In this document: one piece after another, positions 49,949 to 62,517 of the stretch
How positions within the stretch are numbered: the first letter of the stretch is position 1
Layout: each line of letters begins with the position of its first letter
Assembly (NCBI RefSeq): GCF_009730915.1
Contig: NC_052488.1
Span: 19,400,305-19,464,304 of the forward strand
Reading direction: 5' to 3'
Source: Dioscorea cayenensis subsp. rotundata
Lineage: Eukaryota; Streptophyta; Magnoliopsida; Dioscoreales; Dioscoreaceae
DNA: 64,000 bases
Position numbers and translations under genes: made by a program
The notes under the pieces: generated by a model
What the model was told of the DNA's origin: nothing
Seen by the model: only the letters and a program-made list of their open reading frames with translations
Databases searched by the model: none

Positions 49949-51117
49949 TGTAAGGGTTTTATCTTATGCGCTCGATGGAGGATGGTTTCATGCCGAGGGA
50001 GGATGACCGATGAAGCTAAGATAGGTCAAAATCCAAGTTCGAACAAGACGTTAGTCGTCCGGTGGCCTATATGCGGATTGCGGCCGCGTATGATCAAGAA
50101 TCCCCGCCGGGGGTGCCAAGCGCGCATGGCGTGATGTGCGTGGCGATGGGATCGCGACCAAGGGACCGGGATGATCGAATGATCATAGATATTTGGCTAA
50201 GTATGGGCCAAAAGAGCCAGATCGGCGTTAGTATCGGCAGTACGATCGATATGGACTTGTACGGTCGGTCAGCTGATTGGGCGGGCGGAGCGGGAGCTCT
50301 TAGCCAGCCGTGGGCCAGCGTGACTCGAGGCGCGTGGGCGCTACCGAGTGTCTTTACCGAGAGGAGCGGCCGAGAGCCAGACTGACTATCGATGGGCATC
50401 GGCACCCTTGGGCTGACAAGCGGGCGCTGCTGGCAGGCTGGGGCGCATTAGCCGGGTGATACCGAGGCCGTTACCGTAGGTGAACAATGCCGTTGGGCGG
50501 GACTGTAGCACGATCCCGATGGTGGCCGGCTGAGTCTGGGGCACTATAGCACTGTGTTTTCTCGCATTGTAGCACTGTGTTTTCTCGCATTGTAGCACTG
50601 TGCTTGTTGTGATGGGACAACTTGGCATATCCTGGCATTGGATCAAGGGCTGGTGTCTTTATCCATAGAGGGGATTTGGCTATATATATATCCCTCTCCT
50701 TCCTCTTGAGATGACAACTAGAGAACCTGGATAAAGTTTGGCTTTGTTTGGGAGAAGCTAGCTCTTAAGGGCTTTGTTCATCTTTATTCCTTGGGTGAGT
50801 GAAGGTCTTGCTTGTGTCATGTGGCTCATGGTGTAATTCGGTGCACTTCAATTGAGAGTTTTATCTTTTTCTCTCTAGTTCCATGTCTTGAGTTTGCTCC
50901 TCCTGGTATCTTGGTGTGGTGGGCGGCTGGAACCCCTTGGACCCTGGTTATGATGTCTTTGATGATGCTTGTGTGCTTCTATGCCTTGTTTACTTGATAG
51001 GCATCTTGCTTGTTTTCTTGGGCTGTTTTGACCTAGGTTCTTGGAGGCTGGCTCGGCGCCTTGGTGGTGTGACGAGCGCCGCACAGTGATCGTTGGTGCG
51101 ATCGGAGGACCGTGACA
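49949..51117 (+). mobile_element. Solo LTR with intact target-site duplication
   Basis: A 1,169-bp GC-richer block beginning TGTAAG and ending GTGACA (TGT...ACA). It is flanked by a perfect 5-bp direct repeat ACTAA (49944-49948 and 51118-51122). That is the signature of an LTR retrotransposon reduced to one LTR by recombination between its two LTRs. It contains a 23-bp unit (TAGCACTGTGTTTTCTCGCAT) repeated about 2.5 times near 50546-50605, and a TATA-like TATATATATA at 50681-50690 reading in the + direction. Open frames inside it are not genes. Confidence 0.85.
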
Positions 51118-51122
51118 ACTAA

Positions 51123-52544
51123 CACAAGTTGGATTTGGGTTCGGTTCTTATCTTGTATTGTATAAATGAATGAATAATTTTTTTTTAAAATCGTTTGGAA
51201 TTATAAATTTTGAAAAGGTATAATTGCAAAACTCCTAAACGGGTGCGGATCCAAAGTAAACCCTACCCGCATCCGCTATTTCCTTTGCCTATATAAGATC
51301 AACCCTCCCTTGGCAGGGCTTTCCTTTTTGTCGAAGTTTTGCTCCTTTTTCTTCATCAATTAAATCAATTTTTTGCGCAATTTTTTCCCGGACTTTTCCA
51401 TTAGATTCCTCCAAGCTTGGCGTTGGATCCCTAATCATCCGTTCGATTCCGCTAATCTCGAGCCAAATCTCTTCTGGTTCGCTTTTCCCCAATTTTTATT
51501 GTTCACCGCTCTGATTTTCTGGGAAAAGTTTGAATCTTCGGCCATGTCGTCTCATATTTGATTTGGGTTGAACCCTTGGATTGCTTAGTTTTTTGAGATG
51601 TATGATTGAAATCATCTATATGTGTGTGTGAAAGATCCTCTTTTGCGTGTAATTTGATGGTAAAAGTTTAATCTTTCTGTAATTGGGATATGGAGCTGCT
51701 TTTGTTTGTTGGAACTAATGATTATTGTTGGAAACTTGGTTGAATTTCTGTGCTGGTATGCTTGCTTTTTTTTATTAAAAGGAAAATTACAAGATATTGA
51801 GGAGTTGATTTTACTTGATTAAAAGTTGAAACTTGAGATAACTTGTGCAACATGAGAGCCATCTAGATCTGTGTTTCCTTTGTTTTGGATTTTGGTGACA
51901 CCTGAACAGTAGTGAGCTGAGGGAGTTGTTGTGGCACAATTGAAGACTTAAGGCCTGCATTGAAGTTTCAGTTCTTTGATAAGTGTTAGAGGTGCTTTCA
52001 TACAAGATAGATATCTTCAAATTCAAGTCTTGTTATGCTTTTTGGTACCTGAGTTTAATTTTGTTGTATTGAGAAGGAGTGGTGGTCATTTATTCTCTTA
52101 GATATCAGAAAATTGTATTTTGGCTTGAATGTTGTGTAAACTTCTCAGGGCTGACTGTGCTGTGATTGTTTGAAGTCGGTTCTTGAAGACTAATAAGAAC
52201 TATCCTGTTCCTTCTCACACTAGTTTGTAGTCTTCCCTCTAGTCACCTTAAGGAATAACCTTGTAGCCATCTCCAAAAAGGAAAATTTGAAACTTCATTT
52301 ACTGTGTTCTCATTTCATTCTTTATTTAATGCCTTTGGTTGAATTATTTTGTTTGTCTAGATTATAAGAATTCATGACATTTTTACTTATATGGTTTGAG
52401 CATGCATTTGTTGTACTTATGATATCAGCTTACTTCCTCTTGTTGCCAAATGAGGACTGAGGAGTAATCATCCTCACAATTTTTAATGCATAAGAATTTA
52501 TATTTTGGTTCTGACAGTTGGGAATATTGGCGTCAGTTTTCCAG
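51123..52544 (+). promoter_or_regulatory. TFIIE beta promoter and 5' leader with a leader intron
   Basis: A telo-box AAACCCTA (51258-51265) and a TATA box TATATAAG (51290-51297) lie about 1.25 kb before the coding start. The start ATG (52545) directly follows an acceptor-like TTTTCCAG, and another acceptor (CTGACAG) lies 27 nt earlier. The leader is therefore probably spliced, with a long intron ending at 52517 or 52544. The intron donor could not be placed. An ATG TCG TCT CAT ATT TGA short ORF near 51544 may or may not be in the mature leader. Confidence 0.55.
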
Positions 52545-55195
52545 ATGGCATTGCAAGAAAGCCTCAATAAGTTTAAGCAGCAGCAGGAGAAGTGCCAATC
52601 AACGCTTACCAGTATTGCAGCGCGATCATCATCTTCAAAATCCTCCCACTCACACAAAGCCGCACCCGGAAACTCTTCTTCTGTTCCAGCCACAATAAAA
52701 GCTCCTAGTGCAGCAGTGAAATTCTCAAATGATACCGAAAGACTTCAACATATCAATGCCATTAGGAAATCCCCTGTGGGCGCCCAAATCAAACGCGTCA
52801 TTGACCTGCTTTTTGAGGCATGGCTCTGCTCCCTTTTTCATACTGAGAATCAACTAAAACATCAGTGTGCCTTGCTTGCCTGCTTGTTGGTTATATGATA
52901 ACCTTCCAATATCTTGAAAATGACAATGGTTTTGCTTATTTAATGAGGAATTCAACTCAAAGCAGATCATGGATCCTAAGTAACCTGCTTGTTTTTTTAC
53001 GGAGTTAAGGTGATTGGCTGATCCTAACATTATAGTTGGAAGGAGTATTAATGTTCACTGATAGTTATGTATTTTGCATCAATATGGTGGTGGCCCCTAT
53101 CTGAAATGTGTCTAGAAATTAGATATAATCACAGATGAGAAGATTCAAAAGTTAAAAGTGCCAATAACTTTCTACTATAGTGACTTTGTTATCTTGTCAA
53201 TAAATCTTTGATAATGTCAATATCAGCAAAAAGTAGGCACCAACGAAATCAATATAGTTATAACAACATTGGTTTCCTTGAAATACTTGAGCTTATGTAT
53301 CATATTGAAGATGATAATGCTGTTTTTCACATACTTGACTGTAATCAACACCTGCCTTATTGCCCTTGCAGACAAGGCAGGCACTCACTCCGGAACAAAT
53401 AAATGAAGCATGCTATGTGGACATCAATGGAAATAAGGCTGTCTTTGACAGTTTGAGGAATAACCATAAAGTCAATTATGATGGAAAGCGATTCTCATAC
53501 AAGGTAAAGTGCACCTGCTCTTAAAACCAACATTACTTTCTTGTAAGAGTGTGATCTGATATTTCTGAGTCATTCTACTATAGATTTCAAACTTCTTTGA
53601 AGGCCTTTCTTTAAAAAAAAAAAGCAACAGTTTCTTATAAATTCCTGTCTATCCATCAGATGTCTTATAGGAAGTTTGGCCTTATTTGAAAAATGTTATT
53701 GTTTCTTGTTCCATAGTAATACTATGACGGCTATGCAATTATGTTGCTTGTTGCGGAAGAATACTTAAATGGTCTGATTGTGGTCTAGTTTTATACAATC
53801 CACTATCACACATTGCAAATATTCGATGGAAGTTTTCCCACTTTGGATCATCTTGAGCCACTTAGTCATTATTGAAAAAATGGATGGGCTTGGATAATAT
53901 GATTATTTGCCCTGGTCGATCACCTGTCTATGTCAATTAGCAAAAATGACTGCTGCTTTAAATTAATGTGTTGTTTGAATTTACAGTCCAAGCATGACTT
54001 GAAGGGAAAAGATCAACTACTTTCTCTGATACGGAAGTTTCCAGAGGGCCTTGCTGTTGTTGATGTGAAGGATTCTTACCCATCTGTAATGGATGACTTA
54101 CAGGTACTCCTGAAAACTAAGCTCTGAATTCTGTAGATGGTGTACACTCACATATTAATTAACCACCAAGTTGCTTGGAAAGAGCTTCTTCTCTTCTACT
54201 TTGTAATGTTTCATGGAGAATACCAAGCTGTTGGCTCGATACAACCCACTGATACATTTTAAGGGTTGTTTTTATGTTGGAAGAAACATGCATTTTAGTC
54301 TTCAACAGCACAAGCTATAGTTTTGTCTGCTACAGCTGTTAGTGTGACACAAATAGATTTTTTTTTCTTGAAATATATCTCCTGAATTAACATTCTTTGC
54401 ACGCGGGGTGGAATTTTGCAGACTCTCCATTCCTCTTTTTGATGGAGTAATTACATTTAAAATTTTTCTGAAGGATTGTTGCCCTTTCATCTTCATCCCA
54501 CTTTTGAAGTTCAAACAGTGACAGTGTCTCCTGATCTTGAGAGTCAAGACTGCTCTTCACAAATGATTATTGATTTATTTTTTTGTCTCATTTCAAACTT
54601 TAAAAGTTCAAAATCCTCTTGATGATCTTACTAAGCTAACTATAAGGAGCTTGACATGCAGTGCTGCAAGCACGTCCGCATGACTGCATTCAGATCTTAT
54701 AATTTTGAATGATTTAATCAAGCACTTTATGAATTTATATTATTGGCTCACATCACTGATAATTATTTTCGTGGATATTGCCTGGAATTTGTTTTTTGGC
54801 AACTCATTTCATTTGGAATTATATCTTATGATTTAAATTTTATCATTCAGGCTCTTAAATCAGCTGGCCAGGTTTGGCTTCTCTCCAACATGGATTCCCA
54901 GGAGGACATTGTCTACCCAAACGATCCAAAGGCAGTGATAAAGGTAGATGACGATCTCAAGCAGCTCTTCAGGGGCATTGAATTACCAAGAGATATGGTT
55001 GATATTGAGAGGGATCTCCAGAAGAACGGTATGAAGCCAGCCACAAACACTGCTCAGAGACGAGCAATGGCGCAAGTTCACGGCATCACCGCCAAGCCGA
55101 AGCCCAAAAAGAAGCAGCGTGAGATCAGCAGGAGGACCAAGCTAACCAATGCTCATCTTCCAGAGCTCTTCCAAAACTTAAATGGGACTTCTTGA
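52545..55195 (+). CDS. Transcription initiation factor IIE subunit beta
   Basis: TFIIE beta is a general RNA polymerase II initiation factor that works with TFIIE alpha to recruit and stimulate TFIIH. Four coding exons (52545-52817, 53372-53503, 53987-54103, 54851-55195) give 288 residues, close to the plant family length. After a Ser-rich N terminus comes the winged-helix core: VIDLLFE|TRQALTPEQI, VFDSLRNNHKVNYDGKRFSY, then KHDLKGKDQLLSLIRKFPEG and LKSAGQVWLLSNMDSQEDIV. The C terminus is strongly basic (KPKPKKKQREISRRTKL). The exon 52817/53372 junction has a GC donor (GAG|GCATGG) with a normal AG acceptor; no GT donor fits. The gene is divergent from eRF3 and convergent with the UBP gene. 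Confidence 0.93.
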
Positions 55196-56010
55196 TTCTC
55201 AATTGGTGGCCGCATTGCCCATCTGCCAATAAGGTCTTATGTTGAAACCTTGATACAAAACCCCCATGTGAAAGATCGATGATCGGGTGTTCTGTCTGTG
55301 TCCGGCTTCATAAAGGATTATATTGAGTTGGAATTGTGTTATATTCAGTGTTGTCATATGAAGTTAATGTGTGAAATTAAGAACAAATATTTCATTGCTG
55401 AACTTGCTGTACTTATCTGGGAAAGTTTTCCCCCTTTTTTTTGTTTCTGTTGCAATATGTAGTAAAGTTTATGCAGAAAATTATTAAGATCAAATGAAAA
55501 ATTACTTGATGGTTTTGAATATCTCAACAACAACAGTTCCTGTGTTGCCATTTAGACTGAATTTTAGCTGAAATTTATTAAGATCAGTAAGACAATAGCT
55601 GAATGTTGTGACTAATTCAATACCTACTTCATGTCTGTGATTGAATGCATAAATGATGGCTCCAAGCTACCCTCAAAAAGTAAGATTAAATGAACAACAA
55701 GACAGATATATAAAAACACAGAGGATTGGGCATTTCGTCATTTTCTATTCACTATAATATTTGGTTAACTAACAATCAAGATTACAGGAAACGCTTAATG
55801 TTTGAACAATCGATCGAGCATGTACACTCAATTTTATTCCTTCATGAGACTGATGTATTTCCAGCATGACCTGTACACAACAACCACAGTAAATTTTACG
55901 TCCTCTCATCTCCGAGAGCTCTATTGATGCTCAAACCATTTGGTGAAGCTAAAGTTGGGCAAAAAATGGCAGTGCTGTAGCGCCTTTGATGGTGAAATTT
56001 GGCATGATAA
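55196..56010. other. Convergent 3' region of TFIIE beta and UBP genes
   Basis: Presumed 3'UTRs of both genes; no further gene is seen. Confidence 0.6.
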
Positions 56011-59000
56011 TCATCGTCTTGCACTGATGCTCTCATAAAACAGGATGTAACCATGATCAGTGTTGCTTGTGAACTCCTGCGCAGACCCAAAGAAAGTCTG
56101 GACAGTGGATTCATCGATCATTTCAGCATTCTCATCATCAAAGAACAACCAGTGATCGTGGCTCTTGACTAGGCTGATGTAGTGGCCATGGTTTGGCCCT
56201 ATCCCCACATGAACTACCACTGCAAATAGGGAGTATTCCATGTCAGTAGCATCAACTGTGTTATTAAGCTTCAGTTCCATAGGGAAAACAACCCGATAAG
56301 ATAGTTTCTTGTAGCGACCAAGCTGCTCCATGTACTTGAAACGCTTGAGATGGATGACCAGGATTGATGGTGGTTTCTTAATCTTCATCCTCTTCTGAGC
56401 TTCTTGCAAACTGCAGCAGGAAGCCTATAGATGTCAATGAAAGCAGACAATAGAGACTGCCTCTCAAGGAAAATATACAGATACTACTGACGTCTAAAAA
56501 AAGGAATAATAAATACACAATGCATTATTTCATACAATTATGCAAATAAATCTATAATCTTTTCCATTAAATGTTGCATATTTGTCCATACAAACAGTAA
56601 TATTTCTAGAATTTAGGAAAACAATGGGTGGTGGATGATACAATGATGATTATGCTAACAGTTAGCAGTGGGAACACATTTTCATAAGTTTTAAAATCCA
56701 TGCAAAAGCAAATGAACTGCAAAGTATTCACTCTTTTATTTATATACGAGTTGTACGTTAAAATTTAGACAATACGATCAGTGTAAAAGAGCGTGATGAA
56801 ATTTATGAATTAGATTTGCATGGCATATAATACTTTGAACTTCTGGTGTTGTCTAGAATTCACCAGTCAAACATTATGACAATCCAGGGCATTACCAACC
56901 TAGACATGGGGATCATAAGAAGTTTGAATGCCAACCATGGAAAAAAAAAAGAAGAAAGAACCACAAGAAGATAACAAACAAAGATATATGAAAAAGACCT
57001 GCAGCACTTGTCACAAAAGAACTTATCCTCAGCATTCAAGGTTTCTGTTGAGCTAAAGTTTTTCAGGCAGCTGGTAATTGAACTATTTTGCTCAATGTCG
57101 AGACTTAAATCAAAGAATGTCTCCTCCCTTGCAGTCACAGTTTCGCACCGTAAGCACCTTGTTTCATTTGTTAGAATACCCTGCATGTTTATTAGAGCAG
57201 CAGATTGTTAGACGAAAGCATATCACTCTTTGTTCAAAATGAATATCACACACATCATAGATTACTTTATTCAGTATGTATGTCATATTGGGAAAGATGG
57301 CAAGCCAGACGTGTCGACTTGATTCACCTGAAAGCTTTTGTGGACCCATGTAACAAGGGCTTCTTTGTGCACACCATTCGCTTGAGGCCAAACTTGACCA
57401 TTGTTCAACATTTCTGATGGTGTTGGGGGACCAAGAGAACCTTCTGCAGCCTTACTCTCCCTCTCGAGGATATCGACAAGTTCATTAAGCAAGAAAATCA
57501 AAAATTCATGAGCATCCTGCAAATGGCAGACATTGCAATTGTGAACCATCAAGATGAATGTCAACTAAGACATAGTATCAGACAGAAACCAATACAAGCT
57601 AGTTTCACAAGTTATTAGACATTAGCTCCTAGAAAATTAATTAGATTAGTGGTTTTTTCTTAGTCTTGAATCTTGATCACTGTAAAGTTGCACGTAACAT
57701 AAAAAGAGACCAACCAGGATACCCAGGAAAAGACCACATTCCTCTGCATTTCAAAACCTCCAAGGACAGGCCAAAGAAGCAAGTATCGAAATACAATAAG
57801 ATAAAAAGAGTTTCACTGGGGAAAGCATATATTACTAGTTACTAAATTTATTTAGTGAGACAATTTTTAAAAAGCATATATGCAAATGACATCACAATCT
57901 CACAGGGACGAAGAAAACACAACTCAGTATAACATCGGAATGACAAAGAAACCTGGTGCATGTAACCACGGAAGAGCTCATTTTCCTTTTTCACTCTTTG
58001 CACAAAACGCTTTGGAGCTATGACACCAGTTTTCTTTTTCTGGGAGCTAATCTGCACAAAATTACTAGCCATATAAGTCCCTGCAATGGCACACATTCAA
58101 ATGACAACCAAAAAACACTTTAAACCTTAAAGAACAAGTATATGATGAAAGACTGACTGATGGGACTTCACTGTGTTATGGTTAAAACTGTAATATTAAC
58201 GAGAGCAGAAGTTATATTTTTTTTAAAAAAAAAAAAATAAATGACACTCACACTACAATGCAAAAGATTGTATTGACTTCATAGAAAGGCGACCATGAAC
58301 ATTTCCTTGTGTCCATGGCCCATGGTACGAGGAATGCTACATAGTTAAAATATAAATGAACAAGCCAGAGACATGGTAGAGAACTAATAAGAATTGTTGC
58401 TGTGCTAAAGTCACAACCCAACAGGTCCACAACAGAAACCGTTGATCATGGAGCTAGTACAGGCTTGTCCAGTGATATTACAGCGAGACGAGAATTTAAC
58501 AATGGTCGACTACCTACGTTGGCGCATCCTTTCCTTCTCGACTTTGCCACTGACAAGGTCTGATTTCACAAGCTATTTGAATCATGGACTCAAGTAGCTC
58601 AATCCCATTTTTCATTTTAAAAAAAAAAACAATGATATTCTTGCAGTTATATGAAAGCAATGTGAGAGAATTCCTACAGTTGCTCAACAGATCAATCCTT
58701 GTCAATCATAAAGCAACCAAATAATCCAATAAATCAACATGCCAATAATTCAAGCACAGAACTTTACCTGGGTGAACAGGTCAGCCAAACAAGTCAAAAG
58801 GTTCTCCTCTAAATCTCCTTGCTTCTTGTTATTTGCATAATATTCCAGCAACTGCTCTCGGAAAGGTATACAAAAATAGAGCGCCTGAAAACGAAACATA
58901 TCAAACAAAGTAAGAAGTCAACTGAATCAGAACAAAGCAAGCAAGCATCTTGAACACAGAGGCAACACTCCTGAAAATCCAATTCACAACCACAAACATC

Positions 59001-59229
59001 ACCAACCGAAACCAAACTACTTGATATCAACCTAAACAATCACATACTACCAATCAAAGGCAATAGATCAAATCATACACGAAATTGAAAAACCTCATTT
59101 ACGGTTCTATACCTGCAAAACGCTGTTGCAGTAGCAAGTGTTGCCGAAGTTCTCAAGGCCGAAATACCTCTCTCCTTCGGGGAACTGGTCTCCGAGGGCC
59201 TTCTCGAGCTTTGACCCCGAGGCCCCCAT
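56011..59229 (-). CDS. Ubiquitin-specific protease, UBP3/UBP4 type
   Basis: A cysteine deubiquitinase that removes ubiquitin from proteins; Arabidopsis UBP3 and UBP4 are nuclear and needed for pollen development. Six GT-AG exons (59229-59113, 58884-58768, 58051-57953, 57516-57328, 57180-56999, 56410-56011) join to 367 residues, matching the family length. The Cys box is [13 protein letters not shown] with catalytic Cys32. The QDAHEFL block follows. A CxxC...CxxC zinc ribbon has Cys183, 186, 230 and 233. The His box is [10 protein letters not shown] with His311, and DDEN near 326-328 is the third catalytic site. The second of two in-frame ATGs (59227-59229) gives MGASGSK, an N-myristoylation-type start shared with the family. 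The first, at 59235, adds Met-Val and would block it. The second has the better context (GTCATGG). Confidence 0.94.
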
Positions 59230-59331
59230 GACCATGAACTTCTCCCACACCCACCCCAGCTCTCCTACTTCTCAAAACCACTCGAAATTAAAAAACCACC
59301 GATCCGAATCCAGTTCCAAGAGCAAAGCCTT

Positions 59332-59349
59332 CTAAGATTGCGAGCCCAT
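59332..59349 (-). promoter_or_regulatory. Six-codon upstream ORF of the UBP gene
   Basis: In the minus sense, ATG GGC TCG CAA TCT TAG (Met-Gly-Ser-Gln-Ser-stop) lies about 100 nt before the UBP start. Two AAACCCTAG telo-box motifs lie just upstream (about 59362-59372 and 59405-59416). Presence in the mRNA depends on the unmapped transcription start. Confidence 0.5.
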
Positions 59350-59704
59350 TGATTCAGCTTTCTAGGGTTTCGAAGTTGATTGAGAGATGGAGATGAATTC
59401 GTATTCTAGGGTTTCGATGAATTCCTTTTTCTCTTCTTGACTTCGAGAACGAGGATGATCCGGAGGAGACGATCGATTTGATGCCGGCGTTCGAAGGAAA
59501 AGAACACGATCTCGAAGCGAAGTTGCGGCGAATAAACATAAACAAACGGGAGTTTTGCACATTGCCCCCTTGAAAGGCTTGTAATTCTTTCTTCAAATTT
59601 ATAATTTATTTTTTTATTATTATTTTGAATATTTTTTTCATAGTATTGACAAACTGATATAAATTATCAATGATCAAATGGTTTATTGGTATCCGGATAC
59701 ATAT
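59350..59704. other. Upstream region of the UBP gene
   Basis: GC-richer leader-like DNA to about 59580, with telo-boxes, then AT-rich sequence up to the Tourist-like element. No TATA box is clear to me. Confidence 0.45.
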
Positions 59705-59707
59705 TAA

Positions 59708-60544
59708 GGGGCTGTTTGGTTGTCTGTAAGTGAAATTACAGTGTAAGTGAAAATGCTGCATTTCTATTTACATCACTATTGTTTGGTTTGCTGTAACTGA
59801 AAATGCTGCATTACTTTTAATTTGTTTGGTTTGATGTAAGTTAAAAGATATGGTCACCATGTAAGTAGAGGGGGTGAGATTACCCCCAATATACTGTATT
59901 ATTATTAATTATTTAATGCATTTTAAAAAAATAATTTAAACTAAAATAATTAATTTAATTTAATTTAATTTAATTTTTAAATTAAAATAAATGATTTAAT
60001 AAAGTATTTATTACATTTAAAAATAATAATCATAAACTCAAATAACTAAGCCAAATAATAATAAGAAACTTAAATAATTAAATACTAACTCTAAATAATT
60101 AATTTAACTCTCCCCATCTACTCTTAACACTAATGTAAATTAATTAATTAATTAACTTAATAATAATTTTATTAAATTAAAAATATATAAAATTCTTTAA
60201 TTTTATATAAAAAAATATTTTTTTTAATTAAAATTAAATACAAATTGGTATATTTTAAATAAAAAAATAAATTTAATAAAATATAAATAAGTATAAGTTT
60301 AATTATATTAACAATTGATTACATGTAAGTTTTCATTTTCTTTTAATGCATAATTTGGAGAGTGAAGAATGGTGATTTTAGCCCAAATGTTTTGCTGCAT
60401 TTCAACTTACAGCAAAAAAGTACACAAAACTGCAAAACTGTTTGCATGTAAAACTGATTTCACAGCAAACCAAACAGCATTTTACATGTAAAACCAGTTA
60501 CATTACAGCTACTTACAGCTAGTTGCAGGTAACCAAACAGCCTC
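59708..60544. mobile_element. Tourist-like (PIF/Harbinger) MITE-type element
   Basis: 837 bp with terminal inverted repeats: left GGGGCTGTTTGGTTGTCTG, right (inverted) GAGGCTGTTTGGTTACCTG. TAA lies on each side (59705-59707 and 60545-60547), fitting the 3-bp TTA/TAA target of PIF/Harbinger elements. Subterminal regions repeat CTGTAAGT/ACTTACAG and GTTTGGTT/AACCAAAC words around a very AT-rich core. There is no transposase. Confidence 0.75.
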
Positions 60545-60547
60545 TAA

Positions 60548-62517
60548 AACTCTTGTGAGTGGTGAGAGTTTGAATGCTGGGTGAGGACTCTAGTCATTTA
60601 CCTCACAGAGGTTTATGCACATCTGTGTTTTTTTTAGCGGTATAACTGCTTATCTTGATGAAAAAATTACTATAGGTATGTTTGAATTGTTTTTAATAGA
60701 ATTTTTTTATATGCAGTATCATAATTTTTGAAAAAATAAAAATGATTTTAAGAGAAATACTTGTGAATTTTAATGTTATGAAATGAGTGTTGGCTGGAAA
60801 ATATTTTTACAAAAATAATAATATTTACATTTTTTTTAAAATAAAATATTTATAAATGTGGCATAAGACATAACTAAATATACCGTATATAATATGCCAT
60901 ATCACTTAACATGTGACATGAGAAAAAATGAGCTAAACATTTTACACAATAGAGAGCTCTTTTACGTTTCCTATGAAATCTTTCTTTATAAAAAGATATT
61001 TTAAGAAAATAAAATTACTAAATATATCTTAATAATTCTTTTTTCCTTTTTCACAAAATGCAAAATTCGTGTGGAATACCGGAATCCTTATCAAATTCTG
61101 GTGTTACCAAATCATCTATAACTTTTAAATAAACTTTATTTTTAAAAATTCACTAAAAGATAAATTATGATTTTTATTTATTAAAAAATATAATAGTAAA
61201 TTGAACCATATCCACAATTGTGATGGAGAGATGACATTTTACTTGCTTCACAAATGAGATAACATGTGTTCAAGTTTCCTCTCTTTTAATATCTCTTGTC
61301 CAAGTTCTTTTTTTTTCTGAAAAATAAAAAAAAATGGAACATGGGTGTGGAAGATCTAGAGATTCTTTTAATTTAATTTAGTTTATTTTTATTTAAAAAG
61401 AATAAATAAAATACAAATTAACTAAAAACCGAATTCAGAGAATATAAAAATAAAATAGTAAAAAAAAGGAACAAAATGCATAATAAAGTTAACTAACATG
61501 GGATATAACAAAGATTAAAAAGTTAGACAGACCCTTCCCTTTGAGTAAAGAGGATCTCCTCCTAGGATATAGTGGACTAGAACAAAATTACGTATTATTC
61601 GATGAATGGTTGAGGACCATCAAGGTCGTATGCTTATCTCTCGGAAAAAGCCCTAAAAACTACAACTAATGAGCTTTCTAGTTTGCCTTTTAACTTTGAG
61701 AGGTGATCCCATAAATCGGTTCCGTAATAATTACTATAGAACCGAAATGTAACTGATCTCACGTGTTGGATTGCATTGATTTAATAACTTATAAAATAAA
61801 ATAATCTTTTTAAGATAATTACCAACCTATCTCTAGATTATATTATAAAGAACAATAAAATTTATAAACCATGATCAAAATTCTTTAACTTTAAGAGTTA
61901 CATATTTTAAAATTAAAAATACATTTATTTCTCTCAAGCCAAAATTTACCAAATAATCACTTTTACTAATATGGACCACAACGAATTATGAAAAACTCCA
62001 AATCCTCTATACCAACCATCACAGAGATCAGCCATGGAATTCGGGTCCTGTTTGAATTTAATTTTTCCTTGTAATCCCCTTTGGATACAGATTTTCAAAA
62101 GATCATCTTAACTTTATTATTTAATTGCCCAGACCTTATCCTATTTACCCAGACCAGATTGAATTCCAAAACCCTTTCGGGTGAAAAAAAAAATATACTT
62201 TTAACAATAACGCTAATAATAAATATTTACTAATACTTATTTAGAAACCATTCTTTTCTAACTTTCAAAGTCTCAGGAACTTAACAGTAAACATTTACAC
62301 ACATCTCCAATTACCAACGAATAACAAGCAAACCCTTTATAAATATATATATATATATATATACATAACTAATCAAAAGCCTCAATGCTATATAACACAC
62401 AAATGACCTGAATGGAGGAAAAGCAATTACAAGTAAATCAACAATCAAGAACAGTTTAATAGAGCAGAGAAATTACACACTAATGACTACTAACAGAGCA
62501 AGAAGACCTCAGCTTCA
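60548..62517. other. AT-rich intergenic DNA and CAMTA 3' region
   Basis: No gene was recognised up to the CAMTA stop codon. A (TA)n tract lies near 62343-62364 and would be in or near the CAMTA 3'UTR. Confidence 0.5.

Noticed and set aside
50062..50405. Open frames of just over 100 codons on both strands
   Set aside because: They lie inside the solo LTR and arise from its GC-rich composition.
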